From contig NZ_BMHV01000024.1 in assembly GCF_014641495.1 (NCBI RefSeq), positions 1 through 50,709 of the forward strand: a stretch of DNA of 50,709 nucleotides, given 5' to 3'. The DNA is from Terasakiella brassicae. GTDB taxonomy: Bacteria > Pseudomonadota > Alphaproteobacteria > Rhodospirillales > Terasakiellaceae. Below, one piece after another: positions 24,835 to 34,722 of this stretch; within the stretch, counting starts at the first letter, position 1, and every line of letters starts with the position of its first letter. A model generated the notes under the pieces. That model was not told where the DNA came from, did not search any database, and saw only the letters and a program-made list of their open reading frames with translations. A program made the translations under genes and the position numbers.

Positions 24835-27168
24835 CTATTTTAGCTTAGACTTAGCCTTTGCAAGGGCTGCTGCCAATGCATTGTCACCTTGTGCCCCTAG
24901 ATTATCTTTTCGGCTGAACCTTGTAGGAGAAGCTTGCGGTGACTGTACCTTATTTTTCACACGATGCGAACCGGCTTTTTTGTCATTTGACGCATATTTG
25001 TCATTTTTTACTGCTTCTTGTAGTTTCATTGAAAGGGATATTCTATTTCTTGGCAAATCCACTTCCATAACACGCACTTGTACAACATCACCGGGTTTCA
25101 CAACCTCATGCGGGTCTTTGACAAATTTATCTGCAAGTTGAGAAATATGGACCAAACCATCCTGATGAACCCCCACATCCACAAAGGCGCCAAAATTGGT
25201 CACGTTGGTGACAACACCTTCCAGACGCATCCCCTCTTTCAGATCTGACGGTTTTTCAACCCCTTCCTGAAAGGTTGCCGTATGAAATTCAGGACGGGGG
25301 TCACGCCCGGGTTTTTCCAACTCCGCCAGAATATCGCGCACTGTCGGCAAGCCAAAACGCTCATCCGTGAAATTTTGCGCATCCAAACTGGACAAGGTTT
25401 CACGATCCCCGATTAAGTCATCAATGGATTTTGAGACCTCTGCAATAATGCGTTCCACCACCGGGTAGGCTTCGGGGTGAACAGAAGAACAATCCAGGGG
25501 ATTATCCCCGCCTAAAATGCGCAAGAATCCCGCAGCCTGTTCAAAGGCTTTCGGCCCCAGTCGGGACACAGCTTTCAATTCTTTACGGTTTTTAAAACGT
25601 CCCTTTTCTTCGCGGTACTGTACGATATTTTGTGCCAAACCTTCGTTAAGCCCCGATACGCGGCTCAGCAACGCCACAGAAGCGGTATTCAGATCGACAC
25701 CAACCCCGTTTACGCAATCCTCAACCACGCCATCCAGCATCCGCCCCAGCTTGACTTGTGACACATCATGTTGATATTGCCCGACCCCTATGGATTTGGG
25801 ATCAATTTTGACCAATTCCGCCAACGGGTCCTGTAAACGCCGACCAATGGAAACGGCACCACGCAAGGAAACATCCAGATTGGGGAATTCCTGCGCACCA
25901 TATTCAGATGCGGAATAGACCGATGCGCCCGCTTCACTCACCACCAGCTTGGTTAGTTTCAATTCGGGATAACGTTTCATCAGGTCTGCGGCTAATTTAT
26001 CGGTTTCACGCGAGGCCGTTCCATTCCCGATACTGATCAATTCCACCTTATGCGCACGACACAAGCGTGCCAGTATTTCAATGGATTGATCCCATTGGCG
26101 TTTGGGTTCATGGGGATAGATCGTCGCAGTCTCGCATAGTTTCCCCGTATCATCGACAACCGCAACCTTCACCCCGGTTCGAAATCCGGGATCAAGGGCC
26201 AGTGTCGGGCGCGTTCCGGCAGGTGCAGCCAGCAACAAATCACGTAAATTGCGGGCAAAAACCATAATGGCTTCATCTTCGGATTGTTCGCGCAACCGGG
26301 TCAGTAAATCCATTTCAAGATGAAGGGAAAGCTTGACCTTCCACGCCCAGCGGACACAGTCACCAAGCCATTTATCTGCGGCTCGCCCGCTATCGTGAAC
26401 CCCAAAATGACGGGCCACTTTTACAATACAATCGCTGGCATCCTCTTCGTTTGACAGCAACGCAATTTTCAGAATCCCTTCATTGCGCCCCCGAAAAAGA
26501 GCCAAGGCCCGGTGTGACGGAATTTTATGAATTGCTTCGCTATAGTCAAAGTAATCGGAAAACTTTGCGCCTTCTTTTTCTTTCCCGGCAATCACTTGCG
26601 AAACAACCTTGCCCTCTTCCCACAGATAATCGCGCAACTGTTTAATAAGACCCGCGTCTTCAGCAAAACGTTCCATCAAGATCTGACGCGCCCCATCTAG
26701 GGCTGCCTTCACATCTTCGATACCTTTATCGCTCGCCACAAACGCCTGGGCTTCCTCCTCAGGCATCTTCAACGGGTCGGTAAACAGCATATCCGCCAAA
26801 GGCTCCAACCCCGCTTCACGGGCAATCTGTGCTTTTGTGCGGCGTTTTTTCTTGTAAGGCAAATATAAGTCTTCAAGCGTGGCCTTGGTATCAGCTTTTT
26901 CGATTTCCTTTTTTAAGCTATCGCTTAGCTTGCCTTGCTCATCAATCGTTTTTAAGATTGCATCGCGTCGCTCATCCAACTCGCGCATATAACGCAAACG
27001 TTCTTCCAGTTGTCGCAACTGGGTATCATCCAGACCGTGCGTCACCTCTTTACGATATCGCGCGATAAACGGGACACTGGCCCCTTCGTCCAACAGGCGA
27101 ACGGCGGCCTCGCTTTGCTGGCGTGCGATAGATAACTCTGAAGAAAGACGATCAATGATAGACAGCAT
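24835..27168 (-). CDS. tex: Tex-family RNA-binding transcription accessory protein
   Basis: 777 residues, the usual Tex length. In order: the Tex N-terminal helical region ([27 protein letters not shown]), the YqgF/RuvC-like domain ([17 protein letters not shown]), helix-hairpin-helix segments ([20 protein letters not shown]), and a C-terminal S1 domain ([30 protein letters not shown]). The tail is basic and disordered. Tex binds nucleic acid and associates with the transcription machinery, affecting transcription and stress tolerance. AAGG lies upstream of the ATG at 27168. The gene is separated from cysH by a terminator. Confidence 0.95.
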   Translation of the reverse strand: MLSIIDRLSSELSIARQQSEAAVRLLDEGASVPFIARYRKEVTHGLDDTQLRQLEERLRYMRELDERRDAILKTIDEQGKLSDSLKKEIEKADTKATLEDLYLPYKKKRRTKAQIAREAGLEPLADMLFTDPLKMPEEEAQAFVASDKGIEDVKAALDGARQILMERFAEDAGLIKQLRDYLWEEGKVVSQVIAGKEKEGAKFSDYFDYSEAIHKIPSHRALALFRGRNEGILKIALLSNEEDASDCIVKVARHFGVHDSGRAADKWLGDCVRWAWKVKLSLHLEMDLLTRLREQSEDEAIMVFARNLRDLLLAAPAGTRPTLALDPGFRTGVKVAVVDDTGKLCETATIYPHEPKRQWDQSIEILARLCRAHKVELISIGNGTASRETDKLAADLMKRYPELKLTKLVVSEAGASVYSASEYGAQEFPNLDVSLRGAVSIGRRLQDPLAELVKIDPKSIGVGQYQHDVSQVKLGRMLDGVVEDCVNGVGVDLNTASVALLSRVSGLNEGLAQNIVQYREEKGRFKNRKELKAVSRLGPKAFEQAAGFLRILGGDNPLDCSSVHPEAYPVVERIIAEVSKSIDDLIGDRETLSSLDAQNFTDERFGLPTVRDILAELEKPGRDPRPEFHTATFQEGVEKPSDLKEGMRLEGVVTNVTNFGAFVDVGVHQDGLVHISQLADKFVKDPHEVVKPGDVVQVRVMEVDLPRNRISLSMKLQEAVKNDKYASNDKKAGSHRVKNKVQSPQASPTRFSRKDNLGAQGDNALAAALAKAKSKLK

Positions 27169-27265
27169 GAATTCTTATCCTTGTGAAAGCGGGGCGCCTT
27201 TATAACAAGGAGATTTCAGCAGATATAGGGATTTTATAAACAAAATGAAAATTACACATAGATAC

Positions 27266-27300
27266 AAAGAAGCCCTCGTTTGATTTCCGAGGGCTTCTTT
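27266..27300 (-). terminator. Rho-independent terminator downstream of cysH
   Basis: A perfect 13-base stem (AAAGAAGCCCTCG with complement at 27288-27300) and a nine-base loop, starting eight bases after the cysH stop. The minus-strand side ends in T-rich sequence. Confidence 0.85.
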
Positions 27301-27307
27301 GGCGTTG

Positions 27308-28072
27308 CTAGATATAAATTGCTTCGAAGGAGGGCGACTTGTGAATGCCGCATTCAGTCTTGCCTTGACCTGACCAGCGACCGGCACGTTGATCTTCGCC
27401 ATCTTTCACCGCCCGGGTACAGGGGCCGCAACCGATGGACGGATAGCCCTTGTCAACCAACGGGTGCTTGGGCAAATTCATCATTTTAAACTGGGACACC
27501 ACCGTTTCATAATCCCAGTTGTAAAGGGGATTGATCTTGAAACGACCATCATGGTCCAATTCAATTCCCTGCAATTTTGCACGTTCACTATTTTGGAAAC
27601 GTTTGCGACCACTTACCCACGCATCATACGGACCCAAGGCTTTTTCAAACGGTAGAACCTTGCGGATATGACAACAATAATCCGTATCACGTTGATAAAG
27701 GGTGGCATCACGATCGGCATTGTCCAGATGGATTTGTTCCGGCTGAACCGTGATAATATTGCTTAACCCCAAATGTTCTTCGATCGTCGATTTATATTGA
27801 AGTGTTTCTTCAAACAAATGCCCGGTGTCGATAAACAAAACTGGCGTGGCTTTATCCACTTCAGCGACCAGTTTCAACAAAACAGCCGCCTCAGCCCCGA
27901 AAGACGAACTAATGGCAATCTTGGCGGGGAATTCCTCTTTTAACATGACTTCCAACAACGCCTGACCTTCAAGTTTGCCATAGCGCTGCATCAATTCCTG
28001 CAAACGAGCTTCTTTATCGCTCGAGGTGGCGTTCAAAGGGCTAAAAGAAACGGCTGTTGATGTTGCGCTCAT
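27308..28072 (-). CDS. cysH: Adenylyl-sulfate (APS) reductase, thioredoxin-dependent
   Basis: 254 residues. The PP-loop nucleotide site is SSSFGAE (55-61). Cys133-Cys134 in DYCCHIRK and Cys215/Cys218 in GCGPCTR are the four ligands of the [4Fe-4S] cluster that marks APS reductases and is missing from E. coli-type PAPS reductases. The catalytic Cys241 lies in ECGIH near the end. The enzyme therefore most likely reduces APS to sulfite using thioredoxin in assimilatory sulfate reduction. No other cys genes are adjacent. The upstream 100 bases are very A+T rich and presumably carry the promoter, divergent from the esterase gene. Confidence 0.95.
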   Translation of the reverse strand: MSATSTAVSFSPLNATSSDKEARLQELMQRYGKLEGQALLEVMLKEEFPAKIAISSSFGAEAAVLLKLVAEVDKATPVLFIDTGHLFEETLQYKSTIEEHLGLSNIITVQPEQIHLDNADRDATLYQRDTDYCCHIRKVLPFEKALGPYDAWVSGRKRFQNSERAKLQGIELDHDGRFKINPLYNWDYETVVSQFKMMNLPKHPLVDKGYPSIGCGPCTRAVKDGEDQRAGRWSGQGKTECGIHKSPSFEAIYI

Positions 28073-28239
28073 TTTGTCTATCTCAACTTATTTCATTTTG
28101 GTTCTTACGATTTAGTTCAATCCTTTAATTTTGTCAATTATTTTTGTTATTTATTTAAATTAACACTTAAAATATGTATTTGATGAAGAAGGAAAGATTA
28201 GCTACATCCTTGGGAATAAGAAACACAAGGATACAGCCT

Positions 28240-28950
28240 ATGCCCCGCTTAAACGGCCCCGAATATCTTCCCGATCACAACCAAATAGATTCTGTTGTTA
28301 TTTTCCTTCACGGTTTTGGCGCGGATGGGCAGGACCTGATTGGATTGGCACCTTTTTTTGCCTCTCACTTACCGACAACAGCCTTTTATGCCCCCGACGG
28401 CCCGGAAATATGTGAAATCTCCCCCTTTGGCAGACAATGGTTCAGCCTTGCGCGTTACGATGCCGATTACTTGCGGCGACAAACCGCAACCCAGGCAACA
28501 GCCTTTGAAGCCATGTACGAAGGGGCACAAGATGCCTCAGGCAGCCTTCAGTCTTACATTGACCATGTGCAAAAAAAGCACAACGTCAGTGCAGACAAAA
28601 TCGCTTTGGTTGGTTTTTCACAAGGCACCATGATGGCGCTACATCTTGCTTTCAGGCAAAAGACACCATTTGCCGGGATTGTCGGTTTTTCCGGGGCGCT
28701 CGTCGGTGCATCCCACCTGATATCGGACAAGACATGCACATGCCCCGTCTTACTGGTTCACGGCGAAGCGGACGAGATGCTCCCCATTCACGCCGTGGAT
28801 TTGGCTGCTGAGGGATTAACACAAGGCGGCATTGACGTTTCAGTCTTAAAACGCCCCCACCTGCCCCATGCAATTGATGAAGAAGGATGTCACGCTGCTG
28901 TTACTTTTTTGGGAGACAAATTCTCAAACCAAAATCAAAAAAGCACCTGA
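28240..28950 (+). CDS. Alpha/beta hydrolase, phospholipase/carboxylesterase family
   Basis: 236 residues from the ATG at 28240 (AAGGA eight bases upstream); the frame is open 22 codons further up without a better site. The oxyanion-hole motif FLHGFGADGQDL (about 22-33) and the catalytic triad Ser127 (GFSQG), Asp178 (HGEADEM) and His210 (HLPHAID) are all visible. The family hydrolyses short acyl esters and related substrates in the cytoplasm; the physiological substrate is unknown. The TGA stop lies inside the left arm of the following terminator. Monocistronic, divergent from cysH. Confidence 0.9.
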   Translation: MPRLNGPEYLPDHNQIDSVVIFLHGFGADGQDLIGLAPFFASHLPTTAFYAPDGPEICEISPFGRQWFSLARYDADYLRRQTATQATAFEAMYEGAQDASGSLQSYIDHVQKKHNVSADKIALVGFSQGTMMALHLAFRQKTPFAGIVGFSGALVGASHLISDKTCTCPVLLVHGEADEMLPIHAVDLAAEGLTQGGIDVSVLKRPHLPHAIDEEGCHAAVTFLGDKFSNQNQKST

Positions 28951-28963
28951 AATCAGGTGCTTT
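28940..28963. terminator. Bidirectional terminator between esterase and STAS genes
   Basis: An 11-base perfect stem (AAAGCACCTGA with TCAGGTGCTTT) and a two-base loop, with A-rich sequence on the left and T-rich on the right. It overlaps the esterase stop and serves the convergent STAS gene as well. Confidence 0.85.
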
Positions 28964-28987
28964 CTTTCACTAACTTTTATTTCTAAA

Positions 28988-29293
28988 TCAGTCTTCAAAC
29001 GGGATTAATGCATCAAATTTTGCAATTTCCAACATACGGCGTACCTGACCGTCTGCATTTCGGATAGACAGGGTAAAAGGTTTTCCCACAGTTGCATCGC
29101 GCAACAACATCAACATACCCAAACCCGCAGAATCGATGAATTCCAGACTGCTCAAATCAAAAACACATTTCGTACCGTTGTACTCTTTCAAGTCATCAAC
29201 AATTTTACGAAACACAACATTGTCGGAAAATGTCAAGCGCCCCTGAAGGAACAGTTCCTTACTATTGTCATCGCCACGAACGTTATATTCCAT
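28988..29293 (-). CDS. STAS-domain protein (anti-sigma factor antagonist-like)
   Basis: 101 residues, a single STAS domain. The phosphorylatable serine of this family is present as Ser55 in FIDSAGLGML, after the FDLSSLEF strand. Such proteins bind and are phosphorylated by HATPase-type anti-sigma kinases or sit in partner-switching modules. A GAGGAAAG ribosome site precedes the ATG. It is the last gene of a minus-strand row containing a hybrid kinase, a GGDEF-EAL protein and a REC protein. No anti-sigma kinase or PP2C phosphatase gene is in the window, so the partner would have to be elsewhere or be a neighbour. Confidence 0.9.
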   Translation of the reverse strand: MEYNVRGDDNSKELFLQGRLTFSDNVVFRKIVDDLKEYNGTKCVFDLSSLEFIDSAGLGMLMLLRDATVGKPFTLSIRNADGQVRRMLEIAKFDALIPFED

Positions 29294-29459
29294 GTTCTTT
29301 CCTCGTCTAAACTAAACAGTGCTGCTTTCCAACTTGCACCTTTTATATCTGAAAGTACCATACCTTGTTTTTTGAATCTCATCCAACAAATTCAAATACT
29401 TTCGATGCCCTTTATTATCAGGGTTATCTTAACTCAACCCATAGGCATAAACTATAAAT

Positions 29460-30395
29460 TTATTTGCCATACACCTGTTTAATGGATGATTGTATCTCGC
29501 TGACCGTTGTATTTTCCGCATTTCCTGCATTTACCGTTGTGCACAATGCGGTTGCAAGCTCGGGCAATAAATCCAAATCTTTATTTTTGGGCTGTCCACC
29601 ACTTTGCCAAATGGATTTGGTCACAGTCACCAATGTCGCCGCCAATGTTGAAACATGTGCATAATCGCTGTTTTTCAGTCGTTTGCTGATATCCTGACCA
29701 ACGTTCATCAAACGTTGCACCATTTCGGCACTTTCCTTTGTAACCTGCCCTGTTTTAAAGGCTGGCACAATCCGGTCCACCAGATATTTAACCTGAAACA
29801 CATGACGTTCAATCTTTTGTGCATTCACACTCCACACGGCATTGGCGATTTGGCGTTGTGTTTTATTGGGATCAAAATCCCCTGTGGCCTTTAGCGCCAA
29901 GGTATTGGGAACCGTGACAAGCGGAACTTCTTGGCCTTCTGGACGCGTTTCTTTACGACGGTCCGGCCCTATATAGTCCGTTGTTACCACAAACGGTTTT
30001 CTTTTTTCGATCAGGAATTTCACACGGTCGATGATTTTTTGGGCCACAACCGGCTTTATCTGTAAATCATCCAGACCCGCCCGAGAGGCCTGACGAACGA
30101 TTTCTTCACCCGCCTCGTCAATAAACAGAATCACGGCTGCAAAAGGATTTTGCCCTAAATGGTTATGGCGCAGGCGATGGATCACTTCGCAAACCTGTTC
30201 GCCCTTTAAATTGACATCACATAAAATCAGATCAGGGCTATGCGCCCGAATGGCGTCTTCAAAACTTTCGATGTCGTAGGCATCTGTAATTTTACGAAAA
30301 CCGTAATGGTGTAGAACACCCTTTAAACTGCTTCGCAGTTGACGATTACTATCCGCAATAAGGATACTAATATTTTCAATTTGATATTTTGCCAT
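29460..30395 (-). CDS. Response regulator receiver protein with unclassified C-terminal region
   Basis: 311 residues. The receiver domain (about 8-130) has the acidic pair with Asp15 (ILIADSN), phospho-acceptor Asp60 (LILCDVNLKG) and the conserved Lys in LQIKP. It is followed by DYIGPDRRKETR, a linker motif I know from many alphaproteobacterial REC proteins. The remaining roughly 140 residues are predicted helical (KIERHVFQVKYLVDRI, AEMVQRLMNVGQDIS) and match no DNA-binding or enzymatic domain I recognise. Output is thus probably by protein contact. It lies between the GGDEF-EAL gene (97 bases upstream) and the STAS gene (166 bases downstream) and may pass a phosphoryl signal between them. 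Confidence 0.85.
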   Translation of the reverse strand: MAKYQIENISILIADSNRQLRSSLKGVLHHYGFRKITDAYDIESFEDAIRAHSPDLILCDVNLKGEQVCEVIHRLRHNHLGQNPFAAVILFIDEAGEEIVRQASRAGLDDLQIKPVVAQKIIDRVKFLIEKRKPFVVTTDYIGPDRRKETRPEGQEVPLVTVPNTLALKATGDFDPNKTQRQIANAVWSVNAQKIERHVFQVKYLVDRIVPAFKTGQVTKESAEMVQRLMNVGQDISKRLKNSDYAHVSTLAATLVTVTKSIWQSGGQPKNKDLDLLPELATALCTTVNAGNAENTTVSEIQSSIKQVYGK

Positions 30396-30492
30396 ATGTG
30401 AGATATTCCGCGCCGTGATTTTTATGTCGTCCCATTAAAGAACGTTATGCGCGAACTATTAAACTATAACGACAGGTAAAAGAAACCTATCC

Positions 30493-32547
30493 TCACGTAT
30501 AGTCCTTAAGTTTAAGGAACTTTTCTTTTTCCATTGGCGGGTTAAAATAATAGCCTTGCAGCAAGTCACAGTCGCGTTCTTCCAAAAACGCCACATGTTC
30601 TTCTGTCTCTACCCCTTCGGCAACAATACTCAGCCCCAGACTATGCCCCATCGCAAGCATGGCATTGACCAAAGCTGCATCATCATTGGATTCCGGCAAA
30701 TCGGAAATAAAGGCCCGATCAATCTTCAAAATATTAAACGGATAACGTTTTAAATAATTCAGGGACGAAAACCCGGTCCCAAAATCATCTACTGCCAGAC
30801 GGACACCCAAATCCGACATGGCCTTCAAAGCGGTCAACGTGGTTTCTGTTTCAGCCATACAAACGCTTTCCGTCACCTCAATCACCAAACTTCCTTTTGG
30901 GACGTCATATTGGACAAGGGCATTTTTCACGACATCGACCAAAGTCTGGGACCAGATTTGCTGGGGTGATACGTTGACCGCAATATAAAGGTCATCAAAC
31001 CCACTGGCATGTAGTTCCTTCAAGGCCTGACAGGCTGTTTCAATAACCCATTGCCCGATAGAAACGATCAGGCCGGTTTCTTCTGCCAACGGAATAAATT
31101 TATCAGGCGGGATCAACCCTTTTTCAGGATGCAACCAACGGATCAACGCTTCCGCGCCGGCAATATGTCCGGTTTTGGGTTCAATAATCGGCTGGTAATA
31201 TAGGGTCAATTCTTCTTTTTCCAACGCCTTTCTCAGCCAGGCTTCCAGAACGAGGCGTTCTTCCGCAGCACGGTTCATATTCGGACGGAAGAAACGAAAC
31301 CCGTTGCGCCCGTCTTCTTTTGCCAGACGCATGGCGGCTTCTGCATTCTTAAATAATATAGAGGCATCGTTGCCATCTTCCGGGCAAACCGTCAAACCAG
31401 CACTGATCGTTACAAACAATTCATGCCCACGGATATCAAATGGCGCGCTGAAGGCATCCAAAACATCACGCACCACATTTTCAACATCACCGATCCGCGA
31501 AATATCGGACATCACAATGGCAAATTCATCACCACTTACACGCCCGATCCCGTAATTATTATCCAAACAGTTTTTCAAACGAAGAGAGGCCATGACCAAC
31601 AGTTCATCCCCAAAACTATGGCCTAACGATTCATTGACCTTTTTAAAATTATCCATATCGACGGTCATCAGCGCGACAGTATCGGAACGTCGCAACGCCT
31701 GCCCCAATCGATCCAAAATCAGCCCCCTGTTGGGAAGCCCGGTTAATTCATCAAAATTTGCCTGACGATAGAGTTTTTCTTCCGTCTCTTTGCGATAGGT
31801 AATATCTTCCTTGGAAATCAATAGGTTGGTCAAAATACCATTTTCATCACGGATCGGGGCAACGCTGACATTTTCCCAAAAAAGTTCACCATTTTTGCGC
31901 TGGTTACAAAATTCACCGCGCCATTCCTTGCCATTGTTAACCGCTTCCCAGACAGCGGCATTTTGTTCCAAAGACACAAAATCACCCGCAAGAATATCCG
32001 GTAATTGACCCAGCACTTCTTTACGCCCGATCCCGGTAATCTGTTCGTAATGGGGGTTTACATATTCCAGCCGCCCTTTACCGTCCGTAATCATAATACT
32101 GATCGGACTTTGTTCCACCGCGCGGAACAGTTTACGCAGCGTTGCTTGATCCCCCAAACGTTCCTTGCGCATTTTCACTTCGCGCAATTCGCGCTCGATC
32201 GCGGGCACCAGTCGGGCATAGTCGCCTTTTTCGATAAAGTCATGCGCACCTGCCTTAAGCAAGATCACCGCATCCTTGGCACTTACGGCCCCGGAGATAA
32301 TGATAAAAGGCAAATCGCTTTCGTGTTTAACGGCAATATTCAGGGCCGCAGGCGCATTAAAGGCAGGTAAATTATAATCGGATAGAATGAGATCCCATTC
32401 GCCGGAAATCAATTGTTCTTCAAATTCACGTGCGGTTTCAACCCGCGTGATAGCCGTGTTCAAACCGCCACGTCGCAACTCCAACCCAAGGAGTTCGCAA
32501 TCGTCTTCAGAATCTTCCACCAGCAAAATTTTTAGCTGTTCGTTCAT
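30493..32547 (-). CDS. REC-PAS-GGDEF-EAL c-di-GMP regulator
   Basis: 684 residues. A receiver domain (1-125, phospho-acceptor Asp57 in LILSDYNLP) is followed by a PAS domain (about 135-255, with PISIMITDGKGRLEYVNPHY), a GGDEF domain (about 260-420) and an EAL domain (about 430-680). The cyclase motif is degenerate, SGDEF instead of GGDEF, so synthesis is doubtful. The EAL domain keeps EALIRW, DDFGTGFSSL, LKID and EGVETEEH, so it should hydrolyse c-di-GMP. The likely input is phosphorylation by the hybrid kinase encoded 106 bases upstream in the same direction. Confidence 0.92.
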   Translation of the reverse strand: MNEQLKILLVEDSEDDCELLGLELRRGGLNTAITRVETAREFEEQLISGEWDLILSDYNLPAFNAPAALNIAVKHESDLPFIIISGAVSAKDAVILLKAGAHDFIEKGDYARLVPAIERELREVKMRKERLGDQATLRKLFRAVEQSPISIMITDGKGRLEYVNPHYEQITGIGRKEVLGQLPDILAGDFVSLEQNAAVWEAVNNGKEWRGEFCNQRKNGELFWENVSVAPIRDENGILTNLLISKEDITYRKETEEKLYRQANFDELTGLPNRGLILDRLGQALRRSDTVALMTVDMDNFKKVNESLGHSFGDELLVMASLRLKNCLDNNYGIGRVSGDEFAIVMSDISRIGDVENVVRDVLDAFSAPFDIRGHELFVTISAGLTVCPEDGNDASILFKNAEAAMRLAKEDGRNGFRFFRPNMNRAAEERLVLEAWLRKALEKEELTLYYQPIIEPKTGHIAGAEALIRWLHPEKGLIPPDKFIPLAEETGLIVSIGQWVIETACQALKELHASGFDDLYIAVNVSPQQIWSQTLVDVVKNALVQYDVPKGSLVIEVTESVCMAETETTLTALKAMSDLGVRLAVDDFGTGFSSLNYLKRYPFNILKIDRAFISDLPESNDDAALVNAMLAMGHSLGLSIVAEGVETEEHVAFLEERDCDLLQGYYFNPPMEKEKFLKLKDYT

Positions 32548-32653
32548 GCCTTATCTATTCAGCCTATTTTTCACCCCTGCACCTCCCATAAATTGACTTA
32601 TTGCTCGAAAAAACACAAGCTTCTTATGCTATTATATTAAAAAATAACACTTT

Positions 32654-34579
32654 TTAAGTCACAAGATTGTTGAGTGCCTCTCTCAAATTAGCAGGCATAA
32701 CAGGTTTTGTCAGTAAAGGTACATTTTGTATTTCCAGTTTACGAATTAAAGACGCTGCCGTCTCACCGGAAAGCACGATGGCAGGCACATTCACCCCGAG
32801 CTTGCGCCGCAACGACAAAATGACGTCCAAACCTGTTTCCTCACCGCGTAAACGGAAATCGGCAACAATCGCATCAAAGGGCAACCCCTGATCAACCTGC
32901 GTACAAAATTCAAGGGCTTCTTGTTCTGTCGCGGCCAGGAAAGTCACACACCCCCATGCCTCCAGCATATATTTTGTGGCGGTTTGAACGTCAATTTCAT
33001 CCTCAATAAATAAAATGCGCTTTCCCTGCAGGACCGAACCGCCCGCCCGTGAAGTATTGGCCCGCTCACTTTCTTTGACCTCACAGGTCTGAACGTCAAA
33101 ACTGAACATGGAGCCTTTTCCCAAGACCGATGTGAGCTGGATTTTCGTCTTTAAAAGTTTGGCAACCCGTTCACAAATTGCCAATCCCAAACCGAGTCCC
33201 TTACGGCGGTCGCGTTCCCGGTTGCCAATTTGGCGAAACTCCTGAAAAATGATTTCATGATCTTTTTCTTCAATACCGATGCCGGTATCCAGAACGCATA
33301 TGCGCAAACGTTCTCCTTCGCGACGAGCACCGACTAAAATTCGACCGCTTTGCGTATAACGCACAGCGTTTGCGATCAGGTTTCGCAAAATACGATCAAA
33401 CTGTAGGGGATCACTGAGAATCCAAAGAGATGATTTCACGAAAACAAGTTTCAATCCCTTGCTGGCGGCAATCGGTGCAAACTCGTCTTCCAAAGACTCA
33501 AAACACCGCGCCACGTTCACAGGTTCCAGCCTGACGGGAACCGCGTTTGCATCCAGCTTGGATATGTCAAGGATACCGGAAAACAGTTCATTCATGGTTT
33601 CCAAAGATGTCATAACACGTTCCAGAACCTGAAGCCCTTCTGGGCCGGGGATATGTTGTTCCAGAACCCCTAACAACAACCCGATGGCATGGAGAGGTTG
33701 GCGCAGGTCATGGCTGGCCGCTGCCAGAAACTGCGACTTGGCCAGACTTGCCAGTTCGGCTTTTTCCTTGGCCTCTTCCAATTGGCGCTGATAGTGCACT
33801 TCCTTGGTTAAATTATGAAATGTACACAGAAAAGCCGACAGCCCATCATAAAAAATGGGCGTACAGGAAAGCGTTAAAACCAAAATTTCCCCTGTGCGGT
33901 TACAGAAGCTAAGTTTGTAATCTTCGATCCCCTGCTGATCGATCAAGTTTTGACGAACATCCGCCGGTAGATCAAGTTCATCAAATATTTTCTGATTATT
34001 CTCCAGATTGAAAACGGCTTGTGCCGCCCGATTGAAAAACAAGACCCGGTCATCGTGTTGTTCGACCACAACAATCGGCATGGGGGACGCATTAAAAATA
34101 AAACGCAGATTTTCTTCACTTGCCTTATAGGCTTCGCGGCGCCGCCGATCCTGTGTGACATCAATACCGCTGCAAGACAAACCGACAATATCGCCTGTTG
34201 CCTCATCTTTTAACGGTTCGACAACCAGGTCAAAATATTCAGAATTTTCGTCCCCTGCGACTGTAGGCATCTCGACACGTTCGCCTCTTCCCGTTTCCAG
34301 AACCCGGCGTTTAATCGTCCCCATACGGTCGGCTAAATCTTTATCGAGAATGTCCCAGTCGGTCAGTCCGATGACATCATCCTGCACAAAGCCCATATGA
34401 CCGTTATAGAGCCATGTGTAACGCAAATCCCGATCATGGTGACACATCGCCATCGGACTGAGGCGCAGAGCATCCAGAAAGCGTCTTTCGGAAAGGCGTG
34501 CACGCTCCACTTCCTCTTTTAATCGCTTATTTTCAGCTTCCAATGCCGCCAGTCGGTTATTTTGATCAGGTAATGTCAT
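32654..34579 (-). CDS. Hybrid histidine kinase with two PAS domains and C-terminal receiver
   Basis: 641 residues, cytoplasmic. An N-terminal coiled coil (about 5-32) is followed by two PAS domains (about 35-145 and 150-262), a HisKA domain with His290 in AAASHDLRQPLHAIG, an HATPase domain (NAVRYTQSGRI, DTGIGIEEKD, GLGLGLAI) and a receiver domain (about 525-640, phospho-acceptor in IVADFRLRG). The SHDLRQPLHA H-box places it with the alphaproteobacterial kinases that carry DLRQPL. It is the first gene of a minus-strand signalling row and is the obvious phosphodonor for the REC-GGDEF-EAL and REC proteins downstream. Confidence 0.92.
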   Translation of the reverse strand: MTLPDQNNRLAALEAENKRLKEEVERARLSERRFLDALRLSPMAMCHHDRDLRYTWLYNGHMGFVQDDVIGLTDWDILDKDLADRMGTIKRRVLETGRGERVEMPTVAGDENSEYFDLVVEPLKDEATGDIVGLSCSGIDVTQDRRRREAYKASEENLRFIFNASPMPIVVVEQHDDRVLFFNRAAQAVFNLENNQKIFDELDLPADVRQNLIDQQGIEDYKLSFCNRTGEILVLTLSCTPIFYDGLSAFLCTFHNLTKEVHYQRQLEEAKEKAELASLAKSQFLAAASHDLRQPLHAIGLLLGVLEQHIPGPEGLQVLERVMTSLETMNELFSGILDISKLDANAVPVRLEPVNVARCFESLEDEFAPIAASKGLKLVFVKSSLWILSDPLQFDRILRNLIANAVRYTQSGRILVGARREGERLRICVLDTGIGIEEKDHEIIFQEFRQIGNRERDRRKGLGLGLAICERVAKLLKTKIQLTSVLGKGSMFSFDVQTCEVKESERANTSRAGGSVLQGKRILFIEDEIDVQTATKYMLEAWGCVTFLAATEQEALEFCTQVDQGLPFDAIVADFRLRGEETGLDVILSLRRKLGVNVPAIVLSGETAASLIRKLEIQNVPLLTKPVMPANLREALNNLVT

Positions 34580-34678
34580 AAAAAAATGCGCTAAAGTAAT
34601 CCGTAGATTTCTTTAGTCGCATATTTTTACCCGTTAAACCAGCTTAATTCGCGTAAAAGCAGTTTCCGGTTATAGGCA

Positions 34679-34717
34679 AAAAGCCCTGAAAAGATTTTTA
34701 TCGTTTTCAGGGCTTTT
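34679..34717 (-). terminator. Rho-independent terminator of the porin gene
   Basis: A perfect 14-base stem (AAAAGCCCTGAAAA with complement at 34704-34717) and an 11-base loop, directly after the porin stop and before the kinase gene. Confidence 0.88.
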
Positions 34718-34722
34718 AAGTT

